Part shown: positions 34,298-42,272 of the stretch, in pieces | How positions within the stretch are numbered: position 1 is the first letter of the stretch | How the letters are laid out: each line of letters starts with the position of its first letter | Source: Saccharibacillus brassicae | Lineage (GTDB): Bacteria; Bacillota; Bacilli; Paenibacillales; Paenibacillaceae | NCBI RefSeq assembly: GCF_006542275.1 | Contig: NZ_CP041217.1 | Coordinates: 4,528,501-4,592,500, forward strand | DNA length: 64,000 nt | Direction: 5' to 3' | Made by a program: the position numbers and the translations under genes | Notes under the pieces: generated by a model | Seen by the model: the letters and a program-made list of their open reading frames with translations, nothing else | Database searches by the model: none | What the model was told of the DNA's origin: nothing

Positions 34298-35332
34298 ATG
34301 ACGAACGATGCGAACCATACGACCATGACGGACAAAGCGAATACGACGGACAAGGTGAACAAAGCGAAAGCGATGCCGCTGAATGCGAGAGGCATTCCGG
34401 CCAGCCGGCTCGTGCTCGGCTGTATGCCGTTCGGCGGGGAATGGGATCATTCGCCGCTGACGGAAGAACGTGTCAAGCTGTCCGAAGCAGCCGTCGAAGC
34501 GGCGCTGTCGATCGGGATCAACATGTTCGACCATGCCGATATCTATACGCGCGGCAAGTCCGAAGAAGCGTTCGGCCGCATTCTCAAATCCGGAAGCGGA
34601 CTGCGCGAACAGATCGTGCTGCAATCGAAATGCGGCATCGGCCTGGAAGACGAGGAGCTGCCTTCGCGTTTCGATTTCTCGCGCGACCATATTCTCGCTT
34701 CGGTAGACGGCTCGCTCAAGCGGCTCGGGACCGATTACCTTGACGTGCTGCTGCTGCACCGTCCCGATCCGCTGATGGAACCGGAAGAGATCGCCGAAGC
34801 GTTCGCCCGGCTGAAGGCTTCCGGCAAAGTACGTCATTTCGGCGTCTCGAACATGAACGTTTCGCAGATTCGCTTCATCGAACGAGCATTGAGCGACCGG
34901 CTCGTCGTCAATCAGCTGGAAATGGGACTCGGCCGGCTCGATTTCGTCGAAGAGACGGTGCGCGTCAACCAGACCCGCGGCGCGGACGTGCATTTCTCGG
35001 AAGGCTTGATGGAATTCAGCCGGACCGAGCAGATCCAGCTTCAGGCGTGGGGCCCGCTCGCCCAGGGCAAGTTCACCGGCCGCGACGTGAGCGGCGAACC
35101 GGAACCGGTCCGCAAAACGGCGGAAATGGTGCGGCGCATGGCGGACGAGCACGGCACGACGCCGGAAGCGGTCGTGCTCGGCTGGCTGATGAAGCATCCG
35201 GCCCTGATCCAGCCCGTGATCGGCACGATGAATCCGGAGCGGATCAAAGCGTGCGCGGACGCGGAAGTGCAGGCGGCGCGCATGAGCCGGGACGATTGGT
35301 ACCGGCTGTACATGACGGCGCGCGGAGACTGA
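34298..35332 (+). CDS. Aldo/keto reductase (YdhF-like)
   Basis: A 344-residue NADPH-dependent oxidoreductase with a TIM barrel. The catalytic tetrad is visible: D and Y in FDHADIYTRG, K in VLQSKCGIG, H in LLLHRPDPL. Cofactor-binding blocks FGVSNMNVSQI, NQLEMGLGRLD, WGPLAQGKF and GTMNPERIKA follow. The first 25 residues are an unusual Asn/Thr/Asp/Lys-rich tail ahead of the barrel. ATG 34298 has GAAGGAGG upstream. It lies 27 bases after the hydrolase and is probably in the same operon. Confidence 0.94.
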   Translation: MTNDANHTTMTDKANTTDKVNKAKAMPLNARGIPASRLVLGCMPFGGEWDHSPLTEERVKLSEAAVEAALSIGINMFDHADIYTRGKSEEAFGRILKSGSGLREQIVLQSKCGIGLEDEELPSRFDFSRDHILASVDGSLKRLGTDYLDVLLLHRPDPLMEPEEIAEAFARLKASGKVRHFGVSNMNVSQIRFIERALSDRLVVNQLEMGLGRLDFVEETVRVNQTRGADVHFSEGLMEFSRTEQIQLQAWGPLAQGKFTGRDVSGEPEPVRKTAEMVRRMADEHGTTPEAVVLGWLMKHPALIQPVIGTMNPERIKACADAEVQAARMSRDDWYRLYMTARGD

Positions 35333-35368
35333 TCGTTCGCCGCGGCCGAACGGAAGGAGAGATCGGCG

Positions 35369-36100
35369 ATGCCCGATTTGAGATCGCTGCAATATCCGTC
35401 CAAACTGATTCTATGGTCGGTCCTGCTGCTGCTTACGCTGCTGGACCTGGCCGTACTGCTCGATATCCGCAGCGCCGAGGGGCATCTGCCGTACCGCTTC
35501 ATGGTCTGGAACTTTGCGTTGGCCTGGATTCCGGCCGCCGCGGCGGTCGGGCTCGATCTGCTGTTCGTGCGCCGAAGCGGCGTCGTCCGCTCGCTGCTGC
35601 TGGCCGGGACCGGACTGCTGTGGTTGTTCTTTTACCCGAACGCCGCTTATCTGCTGACCGACCTGCTGCACGTGTTCCGCGAATACCGCTTCGATCCGCG
35701 GCAGCGCTTCTGGGAAGACATCGGCTTCTGGCACCATCTGCTGCCGATGCTGCTGGCGGCGCTGCTCGGCCTGCTGATCGCCGGCGCTTCGTTGTACTCG
35801 GTCCACCGGCTGGTATCGCGCTCGCTGGGTACGCTCGCGGGCTGGGCGTTTGCCGCGGCGGTGCTGCTGCTGTCGAGCTTCGGCATCTACATGGGCCGGT
35901 TTATCCGCTGGAACAGCTGGGATATCGTGTCGAATCCGCTGATGCTGGCGCAGGATCTGCATCAGCTGCTCGGCGATCCCGCCTGGGTGCGCCATCTGCT
36001 GCTGTTCGGCGGCGGGCTGCTCGTGCTGCAGGGCGGAACTTATATCGTGCTGTTTCTGTTTACGAAGCTGAACCCGGGAGGGACGCCGCATGAACGCTGA
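35369..36100 (+). CDS. DUF1361 integral membrane protein
   Basis: A 243-residue protein with six or seven hydrophobic segments. The family blocks MVWNFALAWIPAAAAV, LLWLFFYPNAAYLLTDLLH and SSFGIYMGRFIRWNSWDIV are conserved. DUF1361 proteins have no established function that I know. ATG 35369 has GGAAGGAGAG upstream, 36 bases after the reductase, and its end overlaps the HAD gene by 11 bases, so these genes are translated together. Confidence 0.88.
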   Translation: MPDLRSLQYPSKLILWSVLLLLTLLDLAVLLDIRSAEGHLPYRFMVWNFALAWIPAAAAVGLDLLFVRRSGVVRSLLLAGTGLLWLFFYPNAAYLLTDLLHVFREYRFDPRQRFWEDIGFWHHLLPMLLAALLGLLIAGASLYSVHRLVSRSLGTLAGWAFAAAVLLLSSFGIYMGRFIRWNSWDIVSNPLMLAQDLHQLLGDPAWVRHLLLFGGGLLVLQGGTYIVLFLFTKLNPGGTPHER

Positions 36101-36680
36101 TCCGGGCAGGCCGCAGTTGGTGTTCGACGTAGGCGGCGTGCTGGCGGGCAATCTCGACGGCTTCTGGAGCGACCTGGCGCGGCAGGGCGGGATCGATCCG
36201 GCCGAGCTGCGTCTGCGCTACAAGGAGGAAGTCGGTTCTCGCCTGTGGCAGGGCAGCCTGAGCGAAGCGCAGTTCTGGGACTGGCTGCGAATAGCCTGTC
36301 CCGGCGTGGGCACGGAAGACGCGCGGAATCTGCTGCGGCAAGCGCTCGTGCCGCTGCCGGCGCTGGAACGCCTGGAAAGCTGGAGCCGCCGGGCCGACCT
36401 GCATATTTTGAGCAATCACGTCGCCGCCTGGATCATGCCGCTGTTCGCGGATCTCGGCACCTGCATCGCAAGCTTCACCGTCTCAAGCGAAGAAGGCTTC
36501 CACAAGCCGGATATCCGGCTGTTCCGGGCGGCCGAAGCGAAGCTTAACGGAACGGGAGATATTTGCTTCGTCGACGACAAGGCGGACAATCTGGAGATCG
36601 CCCGCCGGCTCGGGTGGGAGACGATTTTGGCCGACGAAGGCGGCTTCTGGATCGGGGAGATCGACCGCCGGCTGCGTTAG
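36090..36680 (+). CDS. HAD-superfamily hydrolase
   Basis: A 196-residue HAD-IA protein. Motif I is VFDVGGVLAGN, with nucleophile D but G where the second acid usually stands, a pattern also seen in the YihX/epoxide-hydrolase N-terminal subgroup. Motif II is ILSNH, motif III the lysine in FHKPDIRLF, and motif IV ICFVDDKADN. An alpha-helical cap precedes motif II. Substrates are probably small phosphorylated metabolites, though the missing second aspartate leaves activity open. ATG 36090 overlaps the DUF1361 gene. Confidence 0.86.
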   Translation: MNADPGRPQLVFDVGGVLAGNLDGFWSDLARQGGIDPAELRLRYKEEVGSRLWQGSLSEAQFWDWLRIACPGVGTEDARNLLRQALVPLPALERLESWSRRADLHILSNHVAAWIMPLFADLGTCIASFTVSSEEGFHKPDIRLFRAAEAKLNGTGDICFVDDKADNLEIARRLGWETILADEGGFWIGEIDRRLR

Positions 36681-36694
36681 GAGGAGACCGAACG

Positions 36695-36880
36695 ATGTTC
36701 GATTTTATACTGGGAATGGCGATGCTCGCGATCGGGTTGAAGTTTTTGCACGGTACGCTCAGCCGCGGACGCTCGCCCGTCAGAGCCAAAGTGGCCGGCA
36801 TATCCGTGCCTTTCCAATGGATTCAAATCGTGCTGTCGCTGCTTATAGCCGCCGGCGGCCTCTACATGCTGCTGCGCTGA
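36695..36880 (+). CDS. Small membrane protein, 61 aa
   Basis: ATG 36695 has AGGAGGAG upstream, 14 bases after the HAD stop. The product has two hydrophobic segments (DFILGMAMLAIGLKFLHG and FQWIQIVLSLLIAAGGLYMLLR) joined by a short basic loop. No family recognised. Tight packing suggests it is translated with its neighbours. Confidence 0.7.
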   Translation: MFDFILGMAMLAIGLKFLHGTLSRGRSPVRAKVAGISVPFQWIQIVLSLLIAAGGLYMLLR

Positions 36881-36925
36881 CGGCGCGCGTACATACATTT
36901 CAACTGCGGAAACGGGGAATGGAAC

Positions 36926-38224
36926 ATGGCGCAACAACCGGAACAACTCGTGCAGGGCGCGAATACGCCGCTCGGCTCGTCGGGCATCGCCCGGATCGAA
37001 CTTGCTTGGACGTCTTCGCCTTCGCCGCTCGATACAAGCTGCTTTTTGCTGGGACCCGGCGGCCGGGTAGCCTCGGACGACGATTTTATTTTCTACAACC
37101 AGCCGGGCCGCGCGGGCGAGCGCGTAGCGTTGGTGACAAGCGAAGAACGCGGCGCGAGATTCGAAGCGAACCTGGCCGATCTTCAAGCCGGCACAATCGA
37201 AAAGTTCGTGTTCGCGGCCGCTTTGGAAGGGACAGGGACGTTCGCGCAGGTGGAAGGATTCACCCTGACGGTCGAATACGCCGGGCGGACGATCGCCTGC
37301 TCCCTTGCGGGCGCGGGGCAGGAAGCGGCTCTTGTGCTGGCGGAAATTTACGCGTATAAAGATACGGTAAAGCTTCGCCCGATCGGCCGGGGATTCGACG
37401 GCGGGCTCGGCCCGCTGGCGCAATCGTTTGGCGTCGACGTCGAAGGCGGAACGTCCGGGGAAGAAGTCGCCGAGCCGAAATCATCCGCATCGCCCGTACC
37501 GCCCGAGCCGCCGGTCATTCCCGAGATACCCGTGGCTCCGGTCGGACGGATCGACCTGCTGAAGAAAAAGGTCGCCGTCACGCTGGAAAAGAAACGGATT
37601 TCGCGGCAAAAAGGGAAAGTGGCGGTCGTGTTCGACGCGTCGGGCTCGATGAACAAGCTGTACAAAAACGGCACGGTCCAGCGGGCGTTCGAGCGGATTT
37701 TGGCGATCGCAGCCAGTCTCGACGACGACGGGATGCTGGACGTGTGGATGTTCGCGCTGGAATTCGTGCGGGCGCAGCCTGCGTCGGCCGGCGATTACGA
37801 AGGCTACGTGAACCGGGTCTACCCGTTCAAGGGAGCGGGCGGACGCAACAATGAGCCGGCGGTCATGGAGGACGTGATCCGCAAGTTCACGGTCGAGGAA
37901 CCGGATTCTGCTGTGCCGGTCTACGTCGTCTTTTTCAGCGACGGCGGCGTATCGGAGACGAAGAAGATTTCCCGGCTGCTGACCGAAAGTTCGCTGCATC
38001 CGATCTTCTGGCAGTTCGTCGGTCTGGGCGAATCGAATTACGGCGTGCTGCGGAAGCTGGACGACCTGCCCGGCCGACTGGTGGACAACGCCGGATTTTT
38101 CGCGCTCGACGATATCGACACGGTCAGCGACGAAGACTTGTACGACCGGCTGTTCGAGGAGTTTCCGGACTGGCTGAACGAAGCGCGGTCCAAAAACATC
38201 CTGCGCGACGGCTCGGGCACCTAG
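36926..38224 (+). CDS. TerD-domain and von Willebrand A-domain fusion protein
   Basis: A 432-residue cytoplasmic protein. The N-terminal TerD domain (about 20-175) carries the family hallmark DDDFIFYNQP and acidic calcium-binding positions. A Pro-rich linker (about 190-215) leads to a vWA domain (about 230-420) with an intact MIDAS motif DASGSM, a threonine-containing region and FFSDGG. Ter proteins are associated with tellurite, phage and general stress responses; TerD plus vWA recalls TerY/TerF-type proteins. The ribosome site is weak (GGGGAA). An unknown gene follows after 22 bases; no other ter gene is nearby. Confidence 0.87.
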   Translation: MAQQPEQLVQGANTPLGSSGIARIELAWTSSPSPLDTSCFLLGPGGRVASDDDFIFYNQPGRAGERVALVTSEERGARFEANLADLQAGTIEKFVFAAALEGTGTFAQVEGFTLTVEYAGRTIACSLAGAGQEAALVLAEIYAYKDTVKLRPIGRGFDGGLGPLAQSFGVDVEGGTSGEEVAEPKSSASPVPPEPPVIPEIPVAPVGRIDLLKKKVAVTLEKKRISRQKGKVAVVFDASGSMNKLYKNGTVQRAFERILAIAASLDDDGMLDVWMFALEFVRAQPASAGDYEGYVNRVYPFKGAGGRNNEPAVMEDVIRKFTVEEPDSAVPVYVVFFSDGGVSETKKISRLLTESSLHPIFWQFVGLGESNYGVLRKLDDLPGRLVDNAGFFALDDIDTVSDEDLYDRLFEEFPDWLNEARSKNILRDGSGT

Positions 38225-38246
38225 AGTTACAAATGGAGGGAATACG

Positions 38247-38771
38247 ATGAATTTGCACGAATGGACAAACGCCGCGCTGCGCGGGGAGATCGTGGAAGAC
38301 GACGTGCAGCACGCGCTGTGGCTGCTGTCGAATACGCCGATGCTGTACGACAACGGCGAGACGATTGCCGTCGAAGATTATATGCGCGGACTGGAACACC
38401 AGCCGCCCGCCGCGGAACTCGAAGCGCTGGGCGAGCTGTACGCCACGGCGGTTGCGGCGAGCCGGCGGTTCGCCGAACCGGCGGAGTTCGACCGGATGCA
38501 GGACGTGCTGAGCCTGCAGTTCGATCTCTGGGCGCGCGGCGTGCTGGCACTGCCGGACTGGATGAACTGGTTCGAGGGATTGGCCAAAGGCGTCGTCGAC
38601 CTGCCGGTTTACGATTTCGACGAAGTGCTCGGCAGCGCGCCGGAAGGCTTCATGATCCAGGATTTTCACGACGAATTGAATTATCGGCTGGAAGATGCGC
38701 CGGAAGACGAGTGGGTGCTGTCGCATCTTGACGAATTGTACCGCCGCGTCGGTGTAACCGGAAAAGCATAA
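38247..38771 (+). CDS. Hypothetical acidic protein, 174 aa
   Basis: Not recognised. ATG 38247 has TGGAGGG upstream, 22 bases after the TerD-vWA gene. The product is acidic, mostly helical and Trp/Leu/Asp-rich (HEWTNAALRGEIVEDDVQHALWLLSNTPMLYDNG; FDLWARGVLALPDWMNWFEGLAKG; DEWVLSHLDELYRRVG). No membrane segment or cysteine. Coupling to the TerD-vWA gene suggests a partner role, which is inference. Confidence 0.75.
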   Translation: MNLHEWTNAALRGEIVEDDVQHALWLLSNTPMLYDNGETIAVEDYMRGLEHQPPAAELEALGELYATAVAASRRFAEPAEFDRMQDVLSLQFDLWARGVLALPDWMNWFEGLAKGVVDLPVYDFDEVLGSAPEGFMIQDFHDELNYRLEDAPEDEWVLSHLDELYRRVGVTGKA

Positions 38772-38786
38772 AATTGCGAATAAGGG

Positions 38787-38815
38787 TTGACGCTGCGCCG
38801 GAAAGCCGATAGTAT
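38787..38815 (+). promoter_or_regulatory. Promoter immediately before a terminator hairpin
   Basis: TTGACG (38787-38792), 17-bp spacer, TAGTAT (38810-38815) would start transcription near 38822, at the foot of the following hairpin. Confidence 0.4.
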
Positions 38816-38822
38816 AGGGACA

Positions 38823-38861
38823 ACGAGAGACGAGCCGACCACGGCTTGTCTCTCGTTTTAT
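38823..38861 (+). terminator. Strong terminator hairpin
   Basis: ACGAGAGAC plus AGCCG pair with CGGCT plus GTCTCTCGT (loop ACCA), followed by TTTATTT. It closes the operon ending at 38771. The remaining 200 bases to the next start hold no gene that I can support. Confidence 0.8.
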
Positions 38862-39062
38862 TTGTTAACGGGTTTATTTTAGCGCGAAAATAATCGATTA
38901 TAGTCGAAAAAATAACATTTTTCTGTAACTGCCTTCAAAAACACCGGTTTTCCGCGTATAATCAAGCACACCATACCCGGCCTATAGGCATAGGACCGGC
39001 ACGATACGAACGGACTGCCGCAGGCGGTCGATCGGAAAATTCCCGCAGGAGGTGAGAACGAG

Positions 39063-40031
39063 TTGGACGGTAAAAAAAGGAATGAGGCGCACGCAGCGGG
39101 CACGGAGAACGGCGTCCTCAGGCTGCTCGGCCGCAAAATCGCTCCGTTGGGCGAAATCATCGAAGCGTATCCGATCAGTGAAGGCGGGTCCGCGGACCGC
39201 AAATACAAAGTTCATTTCTACGGATATGACGGCGCTTACTTGCTGCGTCTGTTCGACGGATTCTCGTTCGACCTCAGACGGGCCGAATTCGAAGCGCTGC
39301 ACCGGATGCAGGCGATGACCGTGCACTGCTCGCGTCCGATCGCGTTCGGGCAATGGAAATCGGACGGATTGTTTTTCCTGCTCTTGTCGTATATCGAAGG
39401 GACGGACGCGGAGCGCATCCTGCCGCTCACGCCCAAGCCGCAGCAGCTGCGGATCGGCATGCAGGCGGGGGAAGAGCTGAGCCGGATCGGCTGCTGCGCC
39501 GTGCCCGAGCCCGCCGAAGCGTGGGCTGCGCGGCATCGCCGCCGGATCGAACGCGCCGAAGCGGTGCTCCAGGCAGGCGGCGTCTGGGGAGCGAGCGCGG
39601 AAGTCGCATCCGCGAAGCTTCGGGCCGACTCCGGGCTTGCCGAAGGCCGGCCGGAGTCTTTCCTGCACGGCAGCTTCGGTCCGGCGAACCTGATCGTACA
39701 TACGGGCCGGCTGGTCGGCGTGATCGGCTTCGAACGATTCGGCTGGGGCGACCCGGTATACGAATTCGCCCGGCTCGGACTGCACAGCCGAAGCCTCAGT
39801 CCGCTGTTTTGCACCGGCCAGATTCTCGGGTACCACGGCGGGCAGGCGCCCGACGACCTGTTCTGGCGGCTGTACGCGCTGTATGCGGCGTCGGGGGTTC
39901 TGTCGCAGCTCGCGGATACGCTTGAGCAGCGTCCCGAAACGTTCGGCGAGACGCTTCAGATGGCGGACCGGCTGCTGCTCGACCATGACGGGTTCGCGAG
40001 CGATCGGCCTTCCTGGTTCGCCGCCTTATAA
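39063..40031 (+). CDS. Aminoglycoside-phosphotransferase-fold protein, predicted pseudokinase
   Basis: A 322-residue APH-family protein starting at TTG 39063 (AGGAGGTGAG upstream). The N-lobe shows ISEGGSADRKYKVHFYG and YLLRLF, with a hinge at LLLSYIEG. In the C-lobe the catalytic-loop segment reads FLHGSFGPANLIV: serine stands where the family has the catalytic aspartate (HGDxxxxN). The metal-binding segment GVIGFERFGWGDPVYEFARL has glycine where IDF carries aspartate. The asparagine and the later GDP are kept. Loss of both aspartates predicts little or no kinase activity. Substrate unknown. Confidence 0.82.
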   Translation: MDGKKRNEAHAAGTENGVLRLLGRKIAPLGEIIEAYPISEGGSADRKYKVHFYGYDGAYLLRLFDGFSFDLRRAEFEALHRMQAMTVHCSRPIAFGQWKSDGLFFLLLSYIEGTDAERILPLTPKPQQLRIGMQAGEELSRIGCCAVPEPAEAWAARHRRRIERAEAVLQAGGVWGASAEVASAKLRADSGLAEGRPESFLHGSFGPANLIVHTGRLVGVIGFERFGWGDPVYEFARLGLHSRSLSPLFCTGQILGYHGGQAPDDLFWRLYALYAASGVLSQLADTLEQRPETFGETLQMADRLLLDHDGFASDRPSWFAAL

Positions 40032-40152
40032 AAATTCGGAATATGCGCGCAAAACCCGATTCGAACGCCACACTTCGGGGTTATTTGAAAAGTGGAGCTT
40101 GGTCTCAGACTCAGGCAAAAGTTATCGGATAACCGGAAGGGGAATTTGGGAA

Positions 40153-40758
40153 TTGAAAACGTACATTCTTGTCTATAACGGCTTTACGCAGTTCGAGGTC
40201 GTGCTCGCGGCGCGTTTGATGAAAACGGCCGGCGAGATCATTACTGTCGGATTGTCCCCGGAGCCTGTAACCGCGCACGAAGGATTTCGCATCGTGCCGC
40301 ATATGACGATCGAACGGGTGGAAGCGGGCTCGGTCGATCTCTTTATCGTGCCGGGCGGCGATCTCTCGCAGATCGCGCGCCGCAGCGAAGTCGAAAACCT
40401 GCTCAAAGCGGTTCAGGCCTGCGGCGGCACCGTGGGCGCGATCTGCTCCGGCACGCTGCTTGCGCTGGACGCCGGCCTCGCGCGCGGTCGCAGTTTCACC
40501 GCGCCGGCCGGAGCTTCTGCCGCTGCGCCGACCGGCGCCCGTCTGGAGCGTCCGGTCGTGTCGGACGGTGGCCTCGTGACGGCGCAGGCTTACGGCTACG
40601 TCGATTTTGCCCTCGAATTGGGCCGGCTGACCGGCATCTACCGGGACGAAGCGGATTACGACGAGACGGTACGTTTCTTCGAATTTTTCAAGCCGGCTGC
40701 CGAGAAAGCCCCGGAACCTCTGCGCGCCGTCGGCCTCGAAGCCGGTGTAGCCGTATAA
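40153..40758 (+). CDS. DJ-1/PfpI family protein
   Basis: A 201-residue protein of the class-I glutamine-amidotransferase-like fold: TYILVYNGFTQFEVVLAARLM, FIVPGGDLSQI, and the nucleophile elbow VGAICSGTLLALDAGL with the conserved cysteine, followed by SDGGLVTAQAYGYVDFALEL. An acidic residue for the cysteine is expected in the E/D of the early strand (FEVV). TTG 40153 has GGAAGGGG upstream; no better start exists downstream. Such proteins act as deglycases, amidases or isonitrile hydratases; the specific reaction is unknown. Confidence 0.85.
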   Translation: MKTYILVYNGFTQFEVVLAARLMKTAGEIITVGLSPEPVTAHEGFRIVPHMTIERVEAGSVDLFIVPGGDLSQIARRSEVENLLKAVQACGGTVGAICSGTLLALDAGLARGRSFTAPAGASAAAPTGARLERPVVSDGGLVTAQAYGYVDFALELGRLTGIYRDEADYDETVRFFEFFKPAAEKAPEPLRAVGLEAGVAV

Positions 40759-40799
40759 ATCGGGACGAAGACTTCGCCCCGCGCCTTCGGCAAACGCAA

Positions 40800-40830
40800 G
40801 GCCGGATCGGGAGCAGGCGCCGATCCGGCC
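40800..40830 (+). terminator. Hairpin after the DJ-1-like gene
   Basis: GGCCGGATCGG and CCGATCCGGCC form a perfect 11-bp stem with a 9-base loop; the following T-tract is short, so termination strength is uncertain. Confidence 0.5.
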
Positions 40831-40852
40831 GCTTTCGCTTGGAATAAGCGAT

Positions 40853-40881
40853 TTGGGATTTGCGGGGCTTTACGTTATAAT
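40853..40881 (+). promoter_or_regulatory. Promoter of the lactonase gene
   Basis: TTGGGA (40853-40858), 17-bp spacer, TATAAT (40876-40881), start predicted near 40888, about 130 bases before the ATG. Confidence 0.6.
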
Positions 40882-41019
40882 GGAACGATAATAAAGTCCA
40901 TATTCCCGGGCGACCCCGCCTTCGGCGGGCACCGGGACACCAGGCCGCATCCGCGGCGGAAGCGGCTTGCGCGCGTTTCGGCCGCGAATGGCGGCGAATG
41001 AGAACCAGGAGGCATACAC

Positions 41020-42078
41020 ATGACATCCAATCAAAAAATGTTCGTTTTCGTCGGCTCTTACGCCGAATCGACTTCGAGCGGCGTCTATACGTACGAGTTC
41101 GACGAGACGACCGGCGAGCTTCGACTGCTCGACCAGACGTCCGGCCTCAAAAATCCGACGTTCCTGAACGTGGACGTCGAGCATTCCCATATTTACGCGA
41201 TCGGCGAAGTCGAAACGGACAGCGGCAAAGCGGGCGAAGTCATGATGATCCATTTCGATCCGAATGGCACGCTGACGCGCTTCAACCGCACGATCACGAC
41301 GCCGAACACGACCTGCCACGTCCAGCGCGATTCGGACAACCGCTTCCTGGTCGTATCGAGTTATCACGGCGGAATGGCCGGACTCGTATCGCTCAAGGAA
41401 AATGGCCATGTCGGCGAACTGCTGGACGTCCAGACGCACGAGCCGATCGACGGCGCGGCTCCGCATGTGCACTCCGCGTTCTTCAGCCCGGACGAGAAAT
41501 TCCTGCTCGTGCAGGATCTCGGCCTGGACCTGATCCGCACCTATGCGATCGACCGCGAAGCCGGCAAGCTCGTTGCCCAGGGCGACACGAAGGCAGCCCA
41601 AGGCGCCGGACCCCGCCACCTTACGTTCCATCCGGGCGGACGTTTTGCTTTTGTCATCAATGAGCTGAATTCCACGATCGCTTCGTACCGCTACGACGCC
41701 GACAGCGGATCGCTGAGCGAGATCGAAGTCGTGCCGACGCTTCCGTCCGATTATTCGGGCGAGAACGGCTGCTCCGAAATCGCGCTGTCCGCGGACGGGC
41801 GCTTCGTGTACGGCGCCAACCGCGGCCACGACAGCATCGTCGTCTACGCGTTCGACGAAGCGGGCGAGAAGCTGACGCTGGTGCAGCATATTTCGACCGA
41901 AGGCGGCCATCCGCGCCATTTCGCGCTGACGCCGAGCGGCAGCCATCTGCTCGCGGCCAATCGGGACGCCAACAACATCGCCGTATTCACCGTCGATAAG
42001 GAAAGCGGACGTCTGGCCTTTACCGGCCATACGGTGAGCGTATCGAAGCCGGTATGCGTACGTCCTTATTACGTGTAA
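41020..42078 (+). CDS. Lactonase family protein (6-phosphogluconolactonase-like, seven-bladed propeller)
   Basis: A 352-residue cytoplasmic beta-propeller of the YbhE/Pgl family: opening FVFVGSYAESTSSGVYTYEFDETTGELRLL, blades with NPTFLNVDVEHSHIYAIGE, HVHSAFFSPDEKFLLVQDLG, GPRHLTFHPGGRFAFVINE and GGHPRHFALTPSGSHLLAANRDANNI. Conserved H, D, E and R residues of the putative active site are present. In the pentose phosphate pathway this family hydrolyses 6-phosphogluconolactone; some members act on other lactones. ATG 41020 has GGAGG upstream. Monocistronic with its own promoter and terminator. Confidence 0.9.
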   Translation: MTSNQKMFVFVGSYAESTSSGVYTYEFDETTGELRLLDQTSGLKNPTFLNVDVEHSHIYAIGEVETDSGKAGEVMMIHFDPNGTLTRFNRTITTPNTTCHVQRDSDNRFLVVSSYHGGMAGLVSLKENGHVGELLDVQTHEPIDGAAPHVHSAFFSPDEKFLLVQDLGLDLIRTYAIDREAGKLVAQGDTKAAQGAGPRHLTFHPGGRFAFVINELNSTIASYRYDADSGSLSEIEVVPTLPSDYSGENGCSEIALSADGRFVYGANRGHDSIVVYAFDEAGEKLTLVQHISTEGGHPRHFALTPSGSHLLAANRDANNIAVFTVDKESGRLAFTGHTVSVSKPVCVRPYYV

Positions 42079-42127
42079 GGACGTCTGACCGCAGGCAGTC
42101 GGACTCCGGCTGCACGGCGAAGCCGGG

Positions 42128-42162
42128 CGGTTCTTCCGTAAGCGGGAAGAACCGTTTTTTTT
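42128..42162 (+). terminator. Lactonase gene terminator
   Basis: CGGTTCTTCC (42128-42137) and GGAAGAACCG (42145-42154) with a 7-base loop, followed by T8. Confidence 0.85.
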
Positions 42163-42272
42163 CGTCCCAAAGGCAGGCAACGCAGGAAAAAACCCGGTTC
42201 TTATGGTACGCTGGGTAAGGTTTGAATTTGAACGGACTCGCCGGGGGGCGAATTAGGGGAGGGGACGGAAAG

